A DNA stretch of 10,005 nucleotides from Candidatus Eiseniibacteriota bacterium (GTDB lineage Bacteria > Eisenbacteria > RBG-16-71-46), in contig VBOS01000221.1 of assembly GCA_005893185.1 (NCBI GenBank), positions 1 to 10,005 of the forward strand, read 5' to 3'. Of the stretch, positions 1-6,206 are shown piece by piece. Within the stretch, counting starts at the first letter, position 1. Each line of letters begins with the position of its first letter. A model generated the notes under the pieces. It ran no database searches. It was not told where the DNA came from and was given only the letters and a program-made list of their open reading frames with translations. Made by a program: the position numbers and the translations under genes.

Positions 1-143
1 CGATTGTGGTCCGGGTAGATCGAGTCGCCGTCCGTGCGCAACTCGAGCCGCGCGAGCCCCGCGCCCAGCACGACCGTGAGGGCCAGCGCAAGCGCCACGC
101 ACGCGCGCGGCCGGGCGAGCGCCGCCTCGACGAGGCGCGTCAT
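1..143 (-). CDS. N-terminus of a probable RND/MMPL-type membrane exporter (partial, runs off left edge)
   Basis: Only the first 47 codons are in the window, read leftwards from an ATG at 143. The peptide starts MTRLVEAALARPRACVALAL and continues as one hydrophobic segment (residues about 13-30) followed by the polar stretch LRTDGDSIYPDHN. A short cytoplasmic N-terminus, a first membrane helix and then a periplasmic 'L.TDGD.IYP..NP'-type sequence is typical of RND-superfamily MMPL-like exporters, some of which move lipids or hopanoids. The gene follows the GH1 beta-glycosidase stop by 33 bases on the same strand, so the two are probably co-transcribed. No good Shine-Dalgarno precedes this ATG. 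With so little protein visible the family call rests on pattern recognition, and the substrate cannot be guessed. Confidence 0.55.
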   Translation of the reverse strand, partial: MTRLVEAALARPRACVALALALTVVLGAGLARLELRTDGDSIYPDHN

Positions 144-176
144 GCGGCCGGGCCGGGCTCCGCTCGCGCTTGCATG

Positions 177-1505
177 CTACAGCGCGAGCCCCACCTCGAC
201 GGCGACCTCCGGCTCGAGGGCGTTCGAGTGCGCGATGCGCGAGTAGAGCTCGGCGCTGCGCGTCCGGTTCCGCGGCAGTGCGGGGTCGGCGAAATCCACC
301 TGATAGAGCCCGAAGCGGCCCCGGTAGCCGTCGGCCCACTCGAAGTTGTCCGTCAGCGACCAGTGGTAGTAGCCGATCACGTTTGCTCCGCGGGCGATCG
401 CGCGGCCCAGATGGTGCAACGATTCGATCAAGGCGCGGGGCCGGAACTTGTCGAGCGCGTCCGCGAAGCCGTGCTCTGTGACGAGGATCGGCAGCTTGAG
501 CCGGGCGACGCGCAAGAGCGCGCGCTCGAAGCCCTGCGGGTAGATCTCCCAGCCCAGGTCGGTGGTGGGGGCGCCGCGGGGCGCGACGTGCGGATCGCGG
601 GCGAACATGTGCACCTTCCAGCGCGTGTAGTAGTTGAGCCCCACGTAGTCGAGACTGCCCGCCAGCTCGGGCACGCTCCGCGTCACGCCGCGCGCACCGG
701 GGATCGAGAGCCGGATCTCCCCGGTCACAGCCGCCTCGAGCACCGCCTCGTTGAACACCGCGTCCTCCAGGCGCGCGCGCAGGCCGTCGAGCGGGAACCA
801 CCAGCGATCGCCCTCGAGCTGGGGCAGGTGCTTGGCGAAGCCCACGTGCGCTGTGCGCCCGCGGCCCTCGGCGCCGCCACGATCCTGCTCGTGAAGGATG
901 CGGTAGGCGAGGCCGTGCGCCTCGAGCAGGTTCGCCATCACCGCCAGCGCCGCGCCGTCGTCGCGCCGGCCCGGCGGCCACAGCCCCGAGGACCAGCCCC
1001 GGAAGGCGAAGACTTCCGGCTCGTTCACGGTGCACCACCAGTCCACCTCGCTGCCGAACTCGCGCGCGCAGAAGCGCACGAATGCGCAGAAGTGCTGGAT
1101 GGTCTCCGGGTTCTCCCAGCCGCCGCGATCCGCGATCCACAGCGGGTTGGTGAAATGGTGAAGCGTGACGAGGGGTCGCAGGCCGTGGCGCTCGAGTGAT
1201 TCGAGCACCGCGTGGTAGTGCGCGACCGCAGCTGCGTCGATCCGGCCGCGCTCGGGCGCGATCCGGCTCCACTCGAACGAGAGTCGGTGGGCGTTGTGAC
1301 CGTCGGCGGCCGCCAGCGCGAAGTCCTCGTCGAAGCGCTCGTAATGCCGGCACGCCGCGCCGCTCTTGTCGCCGCCGTGGATCCGGCCTGGGATCTGCTC
1401 GAATCTCCACCAGTCGTTCTTGTCGTTGCCGCCCTCGACCTGGTGGGCGGAGGCCGCGGCGCCCCAATGGAATCCGATGGGAAAGCGATGGATCAGCCCG
1501 CTCAT
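177..1505 (-). CDS. Glycoside hydrolase family 1 beta-glycosidase (beta-glucosidase-like)
   Basis: This is a complete 442-residue GH1 TIM-barrel enzyme of normal family length. It hydrolyses beta-linked glycosides by a retaining mechanism and is probably cytoplasmic, as no signal peptide is seen. Landmarks are the N-terminal FPIGFHWGAAASAHQVEGG (residues 8-26, with substrate-binding Q22), TLHHFTNPLW (114-123), the acid/base motif TVNEPE (E162), the nucleophile motif LVTEHGFAD (E344) and the C-terminal WSLTDNFEWADGYRGRFGLY (382-401). The residue after the nucleophile is His rather than the usual Asn of the TENG signature. The ATG at 1505 has no Shine-Dalgarno of its own. Instead it overlaps the stop of a 22-codon leader ORF (ATGA), so translation is probably coupled. 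The exporter fragment follows 33 bases downstream. The exact sugar specificity cannot be read from the sequence. Confidence 0.95.
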   Translation of the reverse strand: MSGLIHRFPIGFHWGAAASAHQVEGGNDKNDWWRFEQIPGRIHGGDKSGAACRHYERFDEDFALAAADGHNAHRLSFEWSRIAPERGRIDAAAVAHYHAVLESLERHGLRPLVTLHHFTNPLWIADRGGWENPETIQHFCAFVRFCAREFGSEVDWWCTVNEPEVFAFRGWSSGLWPPGRRDDGAALAVMANLLEAHGLAYRILHEQDRGGAEGRGRTAHVGFAKHLPQLEGDRWWFPLDGLRARLEDAVFNEAVLEAAVTGEIRLSIPGARGVTRSVPELAGSLDYVGLNYYTRWKVHMFARDPHVAPRGAPTTDLGWEIYPQGFERALLRVARLKLPILVTEHGFADALDKFRPRALIESLHHLGRAIARGANVIGYYHWSLTDNFEWADGYRGRFGLYQVDFADPALPRNRTRSAELYSRIAHSNALEPEVAVEVGLAL

Positions 1506-1570
1506 GCCGGGGCCGGAGACGAGAGCGGCGCCGGGCGACAGGTGGCGTGGAACGACTGCGGCTGCGACAT
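1502..1570 (-). CDS. 22-codon leader ORF coupled to the GH1 gene
   Basis: An ATG at 1570 is preceded by AGGAGGAG (1580-1573) with a 2-4 base gap, the best Shine-Dalgarno match seen in the window. It opens a 22-residue ORF starting MSQPQSFHATC and ending in a Pro/Ala/Ser-rich tail (PLSSPAPA). Its TGA stop overlaps the ATG of the GH1 gene in the sequence ATGA, the classic geometry for translational coupling. The peptide has no recognisable domain, signal sequence or run of one regulatory amino acid, so classical attenuation is not indicated. An alternative is that the GH1 gene truly begins here and a frameshift separates the two, but the GH1 protein already has a normal N-terminus from 1505. 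Confidence 0.5.
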   Translation of the reverse strand: MSQPQSFHATCRPAPLSSPAPA

Positions 1571-1572
1571 GG

Positions 1573-1580
1573 CTCCTCCT
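1573..1580 (-). promoter_or_regulatory. Strong Shine-Dalgarno for the leader ORF
   Basis: Minus-strand AGGAGGAG ends two bases before the ATG at 1570. It is the only near-consensus Shine-Dalgarno at a plausible distance that I found, and it serves the short leader ORF and not the GH1 start codon 65 bases further on. This is the main reason to believe the leader is translated. Confidence 0.6.
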
Positions 1581-1614
1581 CTTGCCGTCCCGGTGCGGCG
1601 CCGGGTGGCAGCGC

Positions 1615-1624
1615 AGGTTAGCAT
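1615..1624. promoter_or_regulatory. Overlapping divergent -10-like boxes between GH1 leader and alpha/beta hydrolase
   Basis: On the plus strand TAGCAT (1619-1624) fits TAnnnT and lies six bases before the alpha/beta hydrolase ATG at 1631. On the minus strand TAACCT (1620-1615) also fits TAnnnT and points towards the GH1 leader ORF. The boxes overlap by two bases, so the two promoters could compete. No convincing -35 hexamer is visible for either, so this is a weak call based on the -10 pattern and the divergent layout. Confidence 0.3.
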
Positions 1625-1630
1625 GGAGGA

Positions 1631-2512
1631 ATGCGGAGCATTGCGGCGCGTCTCGCGGACGGCTGGCAGCGCACGGCCGATCCCGCGTGGCTCGAGGGGT
1701 GGATCGAGCGCGACTTCGAGCTGCCGGGCGGCTTCACGCGGGTCGTGATGATGGGGGATGGCCCGCCCCTCCTGCTGCTGCCGCCGTCGCCGGGGTACAA
1801 GGAAGCCTGGGTCGCGTGCGCGTTCCGGCTGGCGCGGCGCTTCCGTGTCGTCACATACGACCTGCGCGCCGAATTCGATGGCCGTCCGCGCTGGGCGACG
1901 CTGCTCGATGACCTGCGCCGGGTGGCGGACTCGGTGGCCCCCGGGCTCGCGGCGGTCGCCGGGCATTCCCTGGGCGGAGCGCTCGCGCAACGTTACGCGC
2001 TCGCGTACCCGGAGCGCGTCGCATCGCTCGTGCTCTCCAGCTCGTTCGCGCGCCTCGTCACGCCGCGCTCGCAGTGGCGCGCGCGCTACATCGAGCAGCC
2101 GGCGGTGCTGGCGGCGCTGCGGTTCCTGCCCGAGGAGCACGCGCTCGACTTCGCCGGACGGCTCGCCGAGCGCGCCGGCTGGGTGTTCGATCCGCGTTGC
2201 GACCGGCACGTCCTCGCGCTCATGCGCCACGGCGTGCGGCGCGTGCCCCTGGGGCTCGCGCTCGAACGCGTCCGGCTGGCCTTCGATCACGATCTGCGCG
2301 CCGACCTGCCGCGGCTCGGCTGCGGCGCGCTCGTCATCGTCGGGGAGCGCGAGTCGGTCTCGTATCGAGCTGCGGCGGATGAGCTGGCCCGCGTCATCCC
2401 GCGGGCACGGCTCGCGCTCTCGCCCGGCGCCGGACACCTGCACCCGCTCTCCAACGCGGAATGGTTCGCGAGTACGGTCGGGGAATGGATGGGGCCCGCG
2501 ACGTCGATGTGA
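1631..2512 (+). CDS. Alpha/beta-fold hydrolase
   Basis: The gene encodes 293 residues, the usual length of a single-domain alpha/beta hydrolase, with no signal peptide, so probably cytoplasmic. The N-terminal beta strands lead to LLLLPPSPG (47-55) where the family usually has the oxyanion HG motif. The nucleophile elbow is AGHSLGGA (110-117, Ser113), after which comes the typical RYALAYPERVASLVLSSS. A helical cap region occupies roughly 145-220, and the catalytic His is in GAGHLHP (His269). The usual catalytic Asp after strand 6 aligns with Glu241 in VIVGERES. The ATG at 1631 is the first start after an in-frame TAG at 1619-1621. GGAGGA directly abuts the ATG, too close to act as a normal ribosome-binding site. 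Substrate unknown: esterases, haloperoxidase-like and C-C hydrolases share this pattern. Confidence 0.88.
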   Translation: MRSIAARLADGWQRTADPAWLEGWIERDFELPGGFTRVVMMGDGPPLLLLPPSPGYKEAWVACAFRLARRFRVVTYDLRAEFDGRPRWATLLDDLRRVADSVAPGLAAVAGHSLGGALAQRYALAYPERVASLVLSSSFARLVTPRSQWRARYIEQPAVLAALRFLPEEHALDFAGRLAERAGWVFDPRCDRHVLALMRHGVRRVPLGLALERVRLAFDHDLRADLPRLGCGALVIVGERESVSYRAAADELARVIPRARLALSPGAGHLHPLSNAEWFASTVGEWMGPATSM

Positions 2513-2592
2513 CGGGGGGAGAGGGGCCGCCGGCATTCCAGGGGCCGCGCGCAGTCCTTGAATCCCGCGGCCGGTCATGTCACGCTTCGCGC

Positions 2593-2811
2593 ATGCGGTG
2601 CGGCGTGAGCCTTCATCGTGACGCATCGGGCATCGTGGCGCGGTGCCGCGAGTACCCTGCGTGCGAAGGGCGTGGCGCGACGGCCGAGCAGGCGGTCGAG
2701 CGGCTGCGCGCCTCGCTGCTGTTCTGGCTCGAGGCCTGCCCGTGCGACACCACACGAGGACTGAAGCACTCCGGTCGGAAGCCAGCGCGAAGCCGCGCAC
2801 GCGATCCATGA
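2593..2811 (+). CDS. Small cysteine-rich HicB-like (antitoxin-fold) protein, no HicA partner
   Basis: This 72-residue ORF begins at an internal ATG of a longer open frame. Residues 4-45 read as a HicB-like domain: a strand GVSLHRD, a turn with Gly, a second strand IVARCREYPACEG, then G.TAEQAVERLRASLLFWLE as the helix. This matches the 'v.pelpgc...G.T.eEAlenl.eal' pattern of HicB antitoxins and their orphan relatives. The last 20 residues are basic (HSGRKPARSRAR) and look disordered. There are five cysteines (3, 18, 24, 49, 51), including CREYPAC and CPC, unusual for HicB and suggestive of metal binding or redox chemistry. No HicA-like dsRBD toxin ORF is adjacent. No Shine-Dalgarno is seen. 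The gene lies 80 bases after the alpha/beta hydrolase and 34 before the MFS ATG. Confidence 0.6.
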   Translation: MRCGVSLHRDASGIVARCREYPACEGRGATAEQAVERLRASLLFWLEACPCDTTRGLKHSGRKPARSRARDP

Positions 2812-2837
2812 CGCTCTCGCTGCCGCCGTGATAGCGT
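2808..2837 (+). promoter_or_regulatory. Candidate promoter for the MFS gene
   Basis: ATGACG (2808-2813) as a -35 box and TAGCGT (2832-2837) as a TAnnnT -10 box are separated by 18 bases. The -10 ends eight bases before the ATG at 2846, so transcription would start at or next to the start codon, giving a leaderless or near-leaderless mRNA. This agrees with the lack of a Shine-Dalgarno there. The -35 overlaps the stop codon of the HicB-like gene. Confidence 0.35.
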
Positions 2838-2845
2838 GCGTCGTC

Positions 2846-4114
2846 ATGGATTCCTCGCCTCCGCGCGCATCGCTCGCCTTCCGTTTTCGCGCGCTCCGGC
2901 ACCGCAACTTCCGCCTGTTCTGGACCGGCCAGCTCGTCTCCGTGGTCGGCACATGGATGCAGAGCGTGGCGCAGGGCTGGCTCATGCACCGCCTCACCTC
3001 CTCGCCGCTCATGCTCGGGCTGCTCGGGTTCTGCCAGTTCGTGCCGGTCACGTTGTTCTCGCTCTCGGCCGGCGTGGTCGTGGACCGCGTGGACAAGCGG
3101 CGGCTCATCCTGATCACGCAGACGCTGGCGCTGCTCCAGGCGGCGACGCTCGCGTCCCTCGTGACGGCGGGAGTGGTGCGGCCGTGGATGGTTCTGGCGC
3201 TGGCGCTCGCATTCGGCGTGATCAACGCGTTCGACCTTCCGGCGCGGCAGTCGTTCCTGATCGAGCTGGTGGGGAAGGAGGACCTCTCGAACGCGATCGC
3301 CCTCAACTCCGCGGCCTTCAACACCGCGCGCGTCTTCGGTCCCGCGGTCGCCGGGGTGCTGTTGGCGACGATCGGCGAGGGCGGCTGCTTCTGGGTGAAC
3401 GCGATCTCGTACCTCGCTGTGCTCGCCGGGCTCGCTTGGATGACGCCCATCGACTCCGCGGAGCAGGGCGACTCCAGCGCGACGCTCATGGACGGCGTGC
3501 GCTACGCGTGGAGCCTGCCTCCGGTCCGCAATCTCCTCCTGCTGCTCGGGGTCGCGGCCGGGCTCGGCTTCCAGTACATGGTGCTGCTCCCGGTGTACGC
3601 GCGCGACATCCTGCACACGGGCGCTCCGGCCTACGGGCTCATGGTGACAGCGTTCGGCCTGGGCTCTCTGCTCTCGGCGATGTGGATGACGCGCCAGCTC
3701 AGCCGCTGGGACCTGCGCCGCAACCTGCTCGTGGGGCTGGTCTCGGGCGGCCTCGGCATGGGCTTCTTCGCGTGGTCGCGCTTCCTGCCCCTGACCCTCG
3801 CGATGGGCTTTCTCGCGGGCTTCGGCCTGATCCTCTATGTCGCGAGCACGAACACCATGATTCAGCTCACCATCGAAGACCGGTTCCGCGGGCGGATCAT
3901 GAGCCTCTACACGCTCATGTTCATCGGCACGGCGCCGATCGGCGCACTGCTCGCGGGCGGCATCGCGCAGCACGCAGGCGCGCCGGTCGCCACCACCCTG
4001 TGCGCGGTGATCCTGCTCGGCAGCGCGCTGTGGGTTTCGTACCGGCTGCGCGTGATCCGCGAGCGCGAGGCCGCGGAAGCCACCACTCAGGCGCTTCCGG
4101 AGCAGACGGGATAG
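2846..4114 (+). CDS. MFS transporter, MFS_3 / EntS-like exporter
   Basis: The protein has 422 residues and about 12 hydrophobic segments, the standard MFS size. It starts with a short soluble leader (MDSSPPRASLAFRFRALRHR) followed by NFRLFWTGQLVSVVGTWMQ, the typical opening of the MFS_3 group that includes the enterobactin exporter EntS. The loop between helices 2 and 3 has the motif-A-like GVVVDRVDKRR (76-86). The stretch from DLPARQSFLIELV through NAIALNSAAFNTARVFGPAVAG is the family's most diagnostic segment. The expected role is proton-driven export of a small molecule from the cytoplasm; the substrate is unknown and no siderophore genes are in view. The in-frame GTG at 2828 would add six residues, but the ATG at 2846 is preferred because it fits the family N-terminus and the promoter spacing. 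The gene converges on the squalene/phytoene synthase gene 23 bases downstream. Confidence 0.93.
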   Translation: MDSSPPRASLAFRFRALRHRNFRLFWTGQLVSVVGTWMQSVAQGWLMHRLTSSPLMLGLLGFCQFVPVTLFSLSAGVVVDRVDKRRLILITQTLALLQAATLASLVTAGVVRPWMVLALALAFGVINAFDLPARQSFLIELVGKEDLSNAIALNSAAFNTARVFGPAVAGVLLATIGEGGCFWVNAISYLAVLAGLAWMTPIDSAEQGDSSATLMDGVRYAWSLPPVRNLLLLLGVAAGLGFQYMVLLPVYARDILHTGAPAYGLMVTAFGLGSLLSAMWMTRQLSRWDLRRNLLVGLVSGGLGMGFFAWSRFLPLTLAMGFLAGFGLILYVASTNTMIQLTIEDRFRGRIMSLYTLMFIGTAPIGALLAGGIAQHAGAPVATTLCAVILLGSALWVSYRLRVIREREAAEATTQALPEQTG

Positions 4115-4135
4115 GCTTCGTTCGCGAAACGAAGC
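4115..4135. terminator. Hairpin between convergent genes, possible bidirectional terminator
   Basis: Perfect 8-base arms GCTTCGTT (4115-4122) and AACGAAGC (4128-4135) enclose the 5-base loop CGCGA. The hairpin fills almost the whole 23-base gap between the MFS stop (4112-4114) and the stop of the minus-strand gene (4138-4140). Its position suits termination in both directions. Neither side has a T run, so it is not a textbook intrinsic terminator and may act only as an RNA 3'-end stabiliser. Confidence 0.5.
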
Positions 4136-4137
4136 GC

Positions 4138-5136
4138 TCATGCCTCCCGCAGCGCGGCTTCGGGGCGGACGAACATGCACCCGATCGCGCGCCGCCAGAG
4201 CTCCGCACGGGGCAGTCGCGGACGCCGAGTCCCCCACGGGAACTCGGGATCGCGCCGCGCGTGCGCGAGCGAGCCGGCGGCCCACACAGCCGGCCACAGG
4301 CAGAAGAGCCGGATGCGGACCGCCGTGGGCGGAATCAGGGTCAGGTACTCGGGCACGCGCGCGAGCGACTCGCGCGCCCATGATTCCAGGCGCGCGGAGA
4401 GCGCACGCACACCGGGATCGTCGCGTCCGACGAGATCGCCCGGTGCGAGCCCGTGCTCCGCGAGCCACGCCGCGGGCACGAAGCAGCGCCCACGGCGGAT
4501 GTCCACCGGCCAGTCCAGGAGGATGTTGGTGAGCTGGAGCGCCTCACCCACCACGGGCGCCAGCGCGAGACGCCGGGCCTCGGCCGGAGGATCCTTCGCC
4601 GGCACGCGCCCCGCGAACAGGCGTGTGAGCATCACGCCCACGCAGCCCGCCACCGCGTAGCAGTAGGCGCGCAGCTCCCCTTCGGTGTCGAGGTAGGCGC
4701 TCGCGGGCGGCCGCTCCGCTGCGCGCGCCGCGAAGCGGCTCATTCCGAAGCACATGACGCGAAGGCACTCGGCGATCGCCTCGCGGTCCAAGGCCGGGAG
4801 AGCGCCGAAGACCCGCAGCACTTCCGGGAGGTGGGCGACGAGCTCGAGATCGGGGCGGCCAGCCGCGCTGCGGGCCGCGCGGCTCGCAAGCTGCCGCGCC
4901 GCGGCCTCCTGGCCATCGATCGCCGCCACCAACCCGCCAAACCGGTCGCGGATTTCCCCTGCATCGCCACGCCACGAGTCCTCGAGCGCGTCGGCGGAAC
5001 GGCACAGCAGGTAAGCCGTGCGAACCGAATCTCCCAGGGATCCGCCCATGAGGCGCATGTTGATCGCGAACGTGCGAGACACGCGGGGCAGAATGTCCCG
5101 GCAGAAGCGGTGGTCCTCGCGGTTCGGGGCCTGCAT
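4138..5136 (-). CDS. Squalene/phytoene synthase family protein (farnesyl-diphosphate farnesyltransferase-like)
   Basis: The protein has 332 residues. It belongs to the trans-isoprenyl diphosphate head-to-head synthases, which join two C15 or C20 diphosphates to squalene or phytoene. FCRDILPRVSRTFAINMRLM (11-30) is the conserved SRTF substrate region. The first Asp-rich motif is CRSADALEDS (D49xxxD53) and the second is QLTNILLDWPVDIRRGRCF (D208xxxD212), both of which bind the Mg2+-diphosphate. YLLCR...ALEDS and DIRRGR look closer to squalene synthases than to CrtB, but this is not decisive. A hydrophobic segment at about 273-291 could contact the membrane. ATG 5136 is chosen because homology starts at once; upstream open frame is unlike the family. 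No other hopanoid or carotenoid gene is in the window, so it stands alone in its own unit, divergent from the glycoside hydrolase gene. Confidence 0.9.
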   Translation of the reverse strand: MQAPNREDHRFCRDILPRVSRTFAINMRLMGGSLGDSVRTAYLLCRSADALEDSWRGDAGEIRDRFGGLVAAIDGQEAAARQLASRAARSAAGRPDLELVAHLPEVLRVFGALPALDREAIAECLRVMCFGMSRFAARAAERPPASAYLDTEGELRAYCYAVAGCVGVMLTRLFAGRVPAKDPPAEARRLALAPVVGEALQLTNILLDWPVDIRRGRCFVPAAWLAEHGLAPGDLVGRDDPGVRALSARLESWARESLARVPEYLTLIPPTAVRIRLFCLWPAVWAAGSLAHARRDPEFPWGTRRPRLPRAELWRRAIGCMFVRPEAALREA

Positions 5137-5140
5137 GGCG

Positions 5141-5159
5141 CGGCAGCCTATCACTGCCG
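5141..5159. promoter_or_regulatory. Dyad over the -10 region of the squalene/phytoene synthase gene
   Basis: The 19-base sequence CGGCAGCCTATCACTGCCG has perfect 6-base inverted arms around a 7-base centre. The minus-strand TAnnnT box TAGGCT (5150-5145) sits inside it, eight bases before the ATG at 5136. A dyad over a -10 box in a 72-base divergent gap is a reasonable operator candidate. No good -35 is visible. Six-base GC-rich dyads also arise by chance, so confidence is low. Confidence 0.3.
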
Positions 5160-5901
5160 GCCTAAGGCATCCTCCCCGCCCTGCCGATAACGGAAGCCAG
5201 GGACCACCTTGAACCTCGCACCCTCCATCGCCCGGGCCGCCCGGCCGGCGCTCGGCCTCGGCCTGCTGCTTTTCGGAGCGGTCGCCGGCGGGGTCGCGCG
5301 CCCCCCCGCGGCAGAAGCCCAGAACTACCCACGCCTCGGGCTCTACGGCGGGATCACGGGCAACGGATACCCGTACATCGTGGCGGGTATCGCGGGCGCG
5401 CTCCAGGACACGACGCTGGAAGCTGTCGCCCGGTATGACGAAGTGATTCTCGACGCGAGCCCCATCACGGAATACCGCCCCGACGTCCTCACGGCGTTGC
5501 GCGCGCGCCACCCTGGCATCAAGCTCTTCGCCTACGTGACCGGCCACGACATCTGGAATCTGTCCACCACCGACACGCTGGTGCAGTTCCCCGCCCGTTA
5601 TTACCGGCTGGTGCGCGACCTCCAGGGCTGGCTCTACAACACGGGGGGCGGGTATTTCTCGCTCTCTCGCGTGAATCTGGCGAAACGCGACATCACCGGG
5701 CGCTTCATCGTCGCGGAGTCCCTCGCGGACCTGTTCTACGACGTGGTCGTGACCCCGGGGATCTGGGACGGGATCTTCATCGACGTCTACTGCAAGTCCA
5801 TCCTGTGGATGGAAACCCCCACGGAGCACATCGACTTCGTGCGCGCCGGCTACCCGAGCCTCGCAGCTTTTGACGCCGCCTGGGCCGCTGCGATCGACAC
5901 C

Positions 5902-5914
5902 TTGCCGCGCCGGG
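5902..5914 (+). other. Frameshift site in the GHL15-like gene
   Basis: Upstream, the frame starting at 5209 reads sensibly to about DTL (5896-5904) and then turns Arg-rich. The +1 frame reads sensibly from about AGPSVEMVGN (5909 onward). The local sequence ttgccgcgccggg has one base too many: without one C after TTG the product would read DTLRAGPSVEMVGN. The event is therefore most simply a single-base insertion, or equivalently a two-base deletion, in this interval. Confidence 0.7.
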
Positions 5915-6196
5915 CCCTCCGTCGAAATGGTGGGAAACTGCGCCCAGAGCACGAACTACGCGACGTTCAACGGCTGGATGCGCGAGAACTTCCCGTACCA
6001 GAACGGCGGCGACTGGTACCAGAACATGTTCCGCAACGTGGGCGGCTACCTGCCGGACGACGTCCACTTCCACGCGCCGCGCAGCAACTACCTCTCCAGC
6101 TGGATCCTGGGACTCGATCCCTACTCCGACACCAACGCTCGCAAGGTACGGTTCGGGCTCGCGAGCGCCGCCCTGGGGACCGGCTACGCCGTGTTC

Positions 6197-6206
6197 GGGG
6201 GGGGGG
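6197..6206 (+). repeat. G10 homopolymer inside the GHL15-like gene
   Basis: Ten consecutive G bases encode VF-GGG-A in the downstream frame. The frame is the same on both sides of the run, so this copy is 'in frame'. Such a run is prone to slippage during replication and to length errors in sequencing. Confidence 0.85.

Noticed and set aside
6..1199. 397-codon open frame on the plus strand
   Set aside because: Antisense to the GH1 gene with low-complexity Arg/Ala/Val/Glu composition; the GH1 motifs on the other strand are decisive.
1582..1587. TTGCCG as -35 box for the alpha/beta hydrolase promoter
   Set aside because: It lies 31 bases before the TAGCAT box, too far for a normal promoter spacer.
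2577..2621. Short ORF starting at ATG 2577 upstream of the HicB-like gene
   Set aside because: Fourteen codons with no Shine-Dalgarno or coupling to the next gene; no support.
1502..4468. 988-codon open frame on the minus strand
   Set aside because: It is Arg/Ala/Glu/His-rich, has no domain, and lies antisense to the hydrolase, HicB-like and MFS genes. Long antisense frames are expected at this GC content. Only its last 23 codons coincide with a plausible leader ORF.
5137..5952. N-terminal extension of the squalene/phytoene synthase frame
   Set aside because: The upstream part is antisense to the secreted hydrolase, has unrelated composition, and family similarity starts at the ATG at 5136.
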